Source: Septoria linicola
Taxonomy: Eukaryota; Ascomycota; Dothideomycetes; Mycosphaerellales; Mycosphaerellaceae
Assembly (NCBI GenBank): GCA_024114885.1
Contig: CP099430.1
Span: 248,001-312,000 of the forward strand
Reading direction: 5' to 3'
DNA length: 64,000 nt
Numbering within the stretch: position 1 is the first letter of the stretch; the number at the start of each line of letters is the position of its first letter. Made by a program: the position numbers and the translations under genes. The notes under the pieces were generated by a model. That model was not told the DNA's origin and made no database searches. It saw nothing but the letters and a program-made list of their open reading frames with translations. Positions 56,901 to 64,000 of this stretch are shown here, in pieces.

Positions 56901-58115
56901 ATTATTAGTAGTTTAACGTAATTACGGCGTTTCTTAACGCACTAATTAATAAGCGTAATATCTATGTCTAAATGCTGTATAGTTTTAAGACACGCGGCAA
57001 GGTCTGCCTACTTAAGAGAGCGCTCTATAGACTTAAGCAATCACCGCTTCTCTAGTACTAAGAACTTAAGAAGTTTATAACTTCTATCGGCTTTATAGTA
57101 ATTAGTACTAATATGTACGTGTTCCGTAACGACGAGGTTACTATCGCTATTTACGTAGATAATATAATCGCTACGGGCATAACTAAGGCGCTTTACGCTA
57201 TAGCGGATTAACTTAGAGACCGCTTTAAGATCTACGAGCTTAGACTAGTATACTACTATCTCGGAATAAATATTGTCCGTAGCCCTAACACTATATTTAT
57301 TAGCTAGACTACCTATATAGACCGTCTTAGTAAGAAGTACTAAATTAAGGCTTCCTTACTACTATATACACCGTTATAAGCGAGACACGGACTCCGTAAG
57401 GCTTCCGAGGGCTACTAAGCTACTACTTTACTCTAGAAGTAATACTAAACAATTATTAGTAAGCTTCTATAGCTAGCTATGATTATAAGACTAGACATTG
57501 CCTACTATATAGGCTATCTCTTACGCTATCTCGGAAACCCTACGCTAGAACACCTAGAGGCAGCTATACGCGTTATAAAGTACTTAGTCTATAATGCCGG
57601 CTGTAGTATAACGCTCGGCGGCGATAATAACGACAAGCTATTATACTACGTTAACGCGTCTTAGGCCGACGATATAGATAATAGGCGATTAATAGGGGGT
57701 TTCATCTTTATACTCGGTAACTTACTAATTCTCTAGAAGTCTAGTAGGCAGCTAATCGTTACTTGCTCTAGTATAGAAGCCGAATACGTCCAAATAGTAC
57801 TCGCGACTAAAGAAGCTATTATACTCGGCAATACTATAAAAGAGCTAGGATATAAGAGGGTGTTTCTAATAACTATCTATGAAGATAACTAGCTAGCAAT
57901 CGATATTACGCTACGTAATAGTAGAGCCGCCGAAGCTCGTACTAAGTATATAGATATCAAGTTCTACTTTATTCGCGAGAAGTTAGTAGACGACACTATT
58001 ACTATCTAGTAGATTATAATAGAGGATTAGAAGGCAGATAGATTAACGAAGGCGCTTGACCATAATAAGCACGAGCGCTTTACTTAACAGCTCGGACTAA
58101 TAGATAGTATTTAAG
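53990..58115 (+). pseudogene. Copia gag-pol polyprotein, RIP-degraded
   Basis: Gag near 53,999-54,480 (IGFKLKGLEN; FEEFLEYYFNSKDIKKF). Protease VDSSATIYITHD near 54,950 (VDSGAS equivalent). Integrase LGHPY near 55,370, then the C-terminal stretch at 56,036-56,281 with RAYGTTAVIYD and KFKARSKVGQLVGY (LRVFGCxxY and KLxxRxxxxxFVGY). RT near 56,690-57,300 with AFLNALI, RALYRLKQSP and the catalytic YVDN at 57,152-57,163, where YVDD is expected. RNase H near 57,760 (SSIEAEYVQIVLATKEA) ends with an IDIKFYFIREK-like C-terminus near 57,950. Many Gln codons are stops. Confidence 0.82.
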
Positions 58116-58270
58116 TATTTAGAGGTTACGAGGTATTATAACGCCTCTAATTAGCCTATAGGTTTAATACCGGTTTCGAGCGATTTATAGAAGAAGCGAC
58201 ACGCGGACGCGTTTATACTGTCAACTAATAACAACACGAGTTTATTATAATAGTCGACATAGGGGTGACT

Positions 58271-58390
58271 TGATTAGTATAGATACCTTAGGCACTTTAG
58301 CGTACTAAGAATGTCGACACGTATTCGTAACTCGAGGTTTCTATAGCTAGTTACTTCTTTATAATAATAATCAACTTATTACATTAACTA
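58271..58390 (+). repeat. Copia 3' LTR (120 bp)
   Basis: Begins TGATTAGTATAGATACC, preceded by a purine-rich ATAGGGGTGAC tract that is a plausible polypurine primer site. Ends TACATTAACTA. Confidence 0.85.
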
Positions 58391-59866
58391 TCTCTAGTAC
58401 TAGTATATAGTTACTCTACTCTCTAGCTTAATATAAGATCTCTATAGCTAAGAATAGTATACTCTAAAGGCCCTTAGGGAACTAAGAAGCTATATAGAAT
58501 ATAACTAAGTAGGGGACTAGGCTATAAGGTATCTAGAGAGCTATTAGAATTAGCTATAAGAAAGGATAGAGACAACTTACTAGATAGTCTATATCTTAAA
58601 TAATCTACTTCTATATAAGAGAGAAGGAAGATCTTATAGAAGGTATTTCTTTTACCTTTTTATAGAAGATAATAGTATAGAAAGTTTTATTAGATTAATA
58701 GTTAGTACTATCTAGTTATTAGTCTAAAAAGTAAGTACTTAATAACTAATTAAGATTAGAACTAGTATTTAAGTACTATAGATAATCTATTAAAAGATCT
58801 AACTATATAGTATAAGTAGGAGTATTAAGAATATATCCTAGATAGTTAGTCTAGATATAGATATCTAAGTATAGTTCTAGATACCTAAGGTATCTACCTA
58901 AGGCTTAGTAAGAGGTATATCTTACTTCTCTTTCTTCTCTTCTTAGATAACTAACTAAATTAACTTTATATTTAGTTCCTAGCATATTACTACTATACTA
59001 TATATATAAGTTAGTTTAAGATTAATCCTCTATTCTTCTTTACTACGCTATACCCTCCTTAACATTATATAGTATATAATACGCTCTCTACTTTTAATAG
59101 GTTATAAGCCTAGGTTTATATACTAAATAGAAGTAACCTATATTAGTATAGGTTACTTATATCTTTTATAGTTTATAGAAAACATTTAAGGCCTAGAAGT
59201 TTCTCTAACTATATTACTAACGAAGCTAGTTTGTACCTAGTAGTATATAAGTTAGTAAAGATCTCTATAAGATAGTAGTATATTTCTACTTTATTAATAC
59301 CTACCTAGTTCTCTACTATTATATCTAGTATTACTAGAGTTAGAAGAGGCTACCTAGCCTTTCTACTACCTAGTAGTAGAAACTCTACTAAGAGAGAAAG
59401 ATCTAAGTCTTAGTAATTTCCTAAATACGAGGAATCTCTATCCCTTAGAGCTAGTCTCTCTACTATAAGAAATTACTCTTCTCTAGAATCCTTAGCTAGT
59501 CTAAAGTATTCTACTAATTATTTATTCTATTTACCTATTTCTATAATAGACTAAGAGGACAAGAAGAGCTAAAGGATTCTAATACTAGATAGAACTAACT
59601 AGAAGAAATAGTTCAAGCTATAGATAGATAAGCTAAAAGGAACAGACTAGTTCTAGGTAATTAGCTAACTAATTATTAGAGAGAACCTATATATAGTTTA
59701 GTATAATACTAGTCTCTAGATATATATTACTTAGAATTAATACTTCTTAAAAGATAATATAGTATATAAGTTTAGTATTAGATATAGTATTAGTAACGAT
59801 AATAAGATAGAGCTAGAGATATAATATATTACTATATTAGTAGCTAAGATATAGGTAATTCTCTAG
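58391..59866 (+). other. RIP-mutated sequence with a Copia gag-like end
   Basis: Mostly unidentified. Near 59,570-59,860 plus-strand readthrough (LDRTN-KK-FKLQIDKLKGT-, then LIIREPIYSLV-Y) resembles a Copia-type gag start. It is cut at 59,867 by the second hAT-like copy. Confidence 0.4.
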
Positions 59867-62800
59867 TAGACGTCGGAATAGGTAGGCCGAAACAGGTTAG
59901 TATATAGGTTAGGCTAGGTCTTAGCCTACCTATAGAAGATAGTAATAGGTATAGTACAAATACCTACTCTATACTAAGATAGGTTAAGTAAACAAAAAAT
60001 AGGTATAATATAGGTTTTAAGTATAACTATAAAGAAGAATTATTCTAGTTAGTATCGACTATAAAAGGAAGTATATAATAGAGTAGTAAAGACAGAGAGA
60101 GAGATAATAGTAATAAGCAGAATAGATAGGCTAATCTAACGTCGACTTAAGTTTATAATATATATAGTCGGTAGACGTAGTCGGTAGCTACGTTCTAGCT
60201 CTTAAAGCTTCTCTATAGAGCGTATTACGCTTTCGCGTACTTCGACGCTATAATTTATCTATCTTTGTAACCTCTTTATTATCGCTAATACTATTAAACT
60301 TTAAAAGAGCCTTGATTTCGTTTTTAACCTTCTTGTTCTACTCCTTAACTATATCTATCTAATTACGAGTAAGTTCTAAATTAGGACAAAGAGTAGATAC
60401 TTCTATAGTAAGTACTACTCTTATATTATACTTATAATCGCGATATCGATATCGTGATAGTATAATATACGTAAAGGTATCTAGATTATATATCTAATTA
60501 TAGCGGTTCTAATAACGTATAATACTAAAATCTCGTTCGTATCTAGTACCTACTACTAGAATATATAGAATATCCTAGGCTATTTTCGATATAGTAGGGA
60601 ATATATTAGTAAGAGCTAGCTATATATCTATAGGATCTATTCCTTCTATATATAAGAAGTCTACTTTCCGATAGCGCTCTAGTTCGTTATTAGGCTCGAC
60701 TAAGGAGGCTACGTCTAGTACTAGTTAAGCTTTATTATCGTCGCTATCGATCTCTATAGTAAAGGAGGTTAAGAAGCTTTATATACCTTAAGGCTACTAT
60801 TTTAAAGCTTATATAGTACTAGATAAAGCTTTATAATACTTTAACTACTCTACGCGTAATTTGCTCTAGTAGAGATCTTCTAAACTATCGTTATTAAAAG
60901 CGCCTCGCTTCTAGAATATACTCTTAATCGTAGAGTATAGTAGTACTACTATACTATAGTAGTCCCTAAACCGTTACTAGGTCCGTTAGTAATATTAAAA
61001 GAGCTTAGTATACGCTTTATCTAGTGCCTTATAGAGTAAGACCTTCTAAGCCTCTTTCTTATACTTAAGTTTCTTATCTACTTTATCTAGAATATCGAAA
61101 AGAGAGTTATAGTAGCTAAGGACTAGATAGAGGCTAGGGCTCTTTATCGTACCGACGTAGGTAGTAGCCTAAGCGAAGAGTATAGTTAGAGACGTAAGGT
61201 ATTCTAACCGTTACTAGTCGGTATTAGATAGTATAAGTATCGATAGCGACTAACGCTTAATAAATTTATCGATAAAGTTACGTAGTCGACTAAAGCGAGA
61301 TAGTATTATCGTAGTCGAGCTCTAACGGGTCCTTATATCTTATATTACTCGTAGTAGTCTCGTTATAGGATACTTTTACTAGCGTATATAAGCCTTCGGA
61401 TAGAGATATAGATTCTTTAGACGCTCTCTTTAGAGATCTATAAAGCTCTCGAAACGCTAAGAACTAGAGTTTACCTATACTATAAACCTATAGACCTAGG
61501 ACGATTAATAAGTACCGACTATACTTACTAACTACGATCGTCGACTATAACTACGATATATCTTAAATAAAAGTTTAGGTAGTCCTTTAAGAGAAGCTAC
61601 TATATTAGTCTTTTAAAACCTTTCTAGAGCTCGTTAATCTTTCTTATCGTCCTAAAACTCTTATAGATCGTTAATCGGTATTATTTATAGTTATATAAAA
61701 AAGGCCTTTATAGTAAGCTATATTACGTAAGTAAAATATAGAAACCGTTCTAGAATCGTAGCTAGCGTAGTAGGCTTAATAGCCTTAATATTAGAGAAGA
61801 GATTTGCCTCGTCTAGTTAAAGATCTAGTACTACTAGCTCTATAAGCTCTTCGATCGAAATAGAAGGCTTTACGATTTTCACGCTATACTCTATTAAGTA
61901 AAGGCCGATAGCCTTAATACTAGCTTACGTTAGTACTAATCGAATAGATACTAGTAAGACGTATATAGACCTATAGAGTATACTATTGTTTCTAGCGTTA
62001 TCGTATATAAGAGCGATTAGTCAGTCTCCGAGGCTAAACCTTTATAATATATTAAAGAGTAATTTCGAAAGTCGCTCTCTAGTATATCTACTAGTAACGT
62101 AGAGAAAGTCTAATATCGCCTCGTACTATACCTATTTAGCGTCGATCTAGTAGGTATAGATAGTAAGGAATAAAGCTTTTATACTACTAGACTACTAGCT
62201 ATCGACTACGATAGTAACCTTAGAGGTTCTAGCTAGTATAGCCTTTAGATCTTCCTCGGACCTCTCTTAGACCTCTTAAAGAAGAGCCTTAATCGTCTTA
62301 CTAGAGTAGAAAGGTATTTCGAGACTAGGGTTAAGGTATATATATATATAGTAGACTATAGGATTTTCGAAGAAATTAAGTAGTAGGCTATATACTACGA
62401 TTATTTACGTAGATACTATAGGGAAGTTATTAATACTTAGGTCTAGGTCGCTAAGGTAACTCTTACGATTTCGAGCCTAACTATATAAGCTTAATAACGT
62501 AGTTAGTAAACGTAGTCGGTAGGAACTTATATAATAGTCTTTATACTACTAGATATACTCTAGTAGTATCCTCTTTCTCTTAAATACCTATACGTACTCC
62601 TTAGTTCGAAGGTAAGAACTAAGACTACTTATACTAATATAGAGGCCTAGATAGGCTAAAGAGGTCTCGTAACCTTAGTAGACTACTTTTAGCGAGGTAT
62701 CCTCGATATTAATCCTCTAGTCGAAAACCTTCTAGATCTAGGAGGAATAGGTACTCTTCTATTTAATAGATATAGTCTTTTATATCCTAAACTTATACTT

Positions 62801-64000
62801 ATAGCGACCTTATACCTTCTACTATCGTCGTATATACTAGTCTCCAAAGTCTGTTTTATACTCTTTCTACTATAGATATACCCTATTTACTTAAGTCTAG
62901 TCTAGAGAAGACGTAGGTATATTAATTAGAATTTTAGAGGTAGTAGGTAGTCTACTAGAGCTCTACTCTAATACTATATATCGTAGCGTAGAGGGTACTA
63001 TCGGACTAGATTCGAATTATAAAGAGTCTCTAAAAACGCTATCTTGATATCGTTATCTTAGTCGAGTACTAGACCTAAGTCCTCTAGTAGCTAGCGATAG
63101 ATTTCGCTATAAAGGTAGCGTGTTTATAGGTAGTAGTATTGAAACTAGAAGAGTTAAAGAAGATAAAGGCAGACTAAATTATAAAAGTAAGAAAGAGAGG
63201 AGCCCTAGACTGTCTATAAAATACGCTATAACTTTACCCTAGTACGACGTCTATAGTAGTTCTTACCTATAGAGAAGCCTAAATTATACTAAGTAGACGT
63301 AGTAAAGCCTCTTGTCCGCTAACGATAGACTAGTTAAGAACTCGGTACTAATCTCTAGATTAAGTACGCTAGGATCTATTAGATCTATAATAATAGACGA
63401 AAAGCTAATACTAGCCTACCTACTCTTAAATCTAGCTTAAACTAGACTCTCGACTATAGCTTCGAGTAAAGTCTCTTCCTTATTAAGTATATATTGTTTA
63501 TTAAATATACTATAGGTAAGCTTCGCGTTTTATCTCTACTATATAGATATAGTAGGTATAGAGAATCTATAGGTATTCTAATCGTAGTTAGTAGGAATTA
63601 GCTATCTAAGATACTTGATAAGAATTAAGAAGTAATTAACGAAGGAGGGCTTCTAGCTAAGAATATTACGTAGTATAGCCTAGTGTTCTATCTAAAAGAT
63701 ATCGTAGAGTATAGGTAAAACGCTATTAGTAATATACGACTATAGTTAATTAGTATATAGTCGGTAAATATAGTTAGCGCTTAAGATAGCTAGTAGATAT
63801 ACCTTAACTTAGGCTTCTAGTACTAATGTCTAAAGTAAGACAGCTAGACCTCGAAGCTATAGTGCCGTAAAAGGGGAGCTCTATATTATATTAGTAGATA
63901 GGAGTTTCTAATAGATAGGAAGACTTACGCTATTACTATATACTTATATAGCTATAAGTTTGTCTAGCGCTTTAATCTTAGACTAGAACTCGCTAATTGC
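59867..64000 (-). mobile_element. Second copy of the hAT-like element (truncated by window end)
   Basis: Begins TAGACGTCGGAATAGG at 59,867. Matches 31,305-35,437 at a constant offset of about 28,563 bp, with no net indel across 4.1 kb (checked at 60,534, 62,481 and 63,964). Differences are mostly transitions. Only one 670-bp terminal unit is present. It carries the same minus-strand transposase domains, including hATC near 60,530-60,720 and the DNAxNN region near 62,000. The equivalents of the histone-like genes would fall near 66-67.7 kb, outside the window. Confidence 0.88.

Larger units (their letters stand above)
53703..58390 (+). mobile_element. Ty1/Copia LTR retrotransposon, nearly intact, lightly RIP-mutated
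   Basis: A 4,688-bp element with two 120-bp LTRs starting TGATTAGTATAGAT. A single polyprotein frame in Copia order: gag, protease, integrase, RT, RNase H. It retains more TpG, CpA and ATG codons than its surroundings, including two open frames (56,036-56,281 and 57,479-57,664), so it is probably a younger insertion that suffered fewer RIP cycles. A clean 5-bp target duplication was not found. Confidence 0.88.
27420..64000. other. RIP-degraded, AT-rich transposon block
   Basis: From about 27,450 to the window end the sequence is dominated by TA dinucleotides. CpA and TpG are nearly absent while CpG persists. That is the footprint of C-to-T change in CpA context on both strands (repeat-induced point mutation). 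Stop codons TAG and TAA flood every frame, so open frames nearly vanish. Homology appears again when TAG/TAA are read as CAG, CAA or TGG. The transition from the gene island takes only about 100 bp. Such blocks are normally heterochromatic. Confidence 0.92.

Noticed and set aside
27420..64000. CRISPR-like or satellite array because of many short repeated words
   Set aside because: The recurring words come from TA-rich composition after RIP and from transposon copies. No regular repeat-spacer structure; the only true tandem arrays are the 670-bp and 27-bp ones.

Overview
The window looks like nuclear DNA of a filamentous ascomycete. The genes have short 50-70 nt spliceosomal introns with GTATGT/GTGAGT donors and CTAAC-like branch points, low-complexity proteins and pyrimidine-rich promoters. 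They lie beside very AT-rich repeats stripped of CpA/TpG, the signature of repeat-induced point mutation (RIP). A Dothideomycete with a two-compartment genome is the best guess. This is inferred from genome style, not from a marker gene.

Layout: (1) 1-10.4 kb is a decayed Helitron (Rep HUH/Y2 plus PIF1-type helicase, several in-frame stops). It is split at 4,549-8,178 by a RIP-mutated hAT transposon flanked by a perfect 8-bp duplication. (2) 10.4-27.4 kb is a gene island of normal base composition, with about eight mostly unrecognised genes. The most interpretable is a RING-like protein with two SUMO-interaction motifs (26.5-27.1 kb). (3) 27.4-64 kb is a continuous RIP-degraded block of nested transposons with almost no ORFs. 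It holds a minus-strand hAT transposase gene whose terminal 670 bp is repeated three times, an 11.3-kb Ty3/gypsy element with 442-bp LTRs and an extra third ORF, a truncated minus-strand gypsy, a Copia fragment, a younger 4.7-kb Copia element with 120-bp LTRs, and a second colinear copy of the hAT running off the window end.

The most unusual content is in the gap between the hAT transposase and the gypsy element. Two divergent histone H3-family genes (37.48-37.95 and 38.39-39.1 kb, + strand) lie there and are visible only if TAG/TAA codons are read as RIP-converted CAG/CAA/TGG. The second has a long basic tail with 9-residue repeats, a KAPRK motif and two intron-like gaps of 51 and 50 nt interrupting the histone fold. 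Its first intron carries a paired GTAGTCGG-type motif that recurs in intron-like segments of the neighbouring hAT gene, suggesting introner-like elements. Whether the histone genes are cargo of the hAT-type element (its inverted end is at 50,837, beyond the inserted gypsy) or separate duplicates cannot be settled from this window.

All assignments in the RIP block rest on reading degraded frames by eye. Domain order and catalytic motifs are visible, but exact gene ends are approximate.
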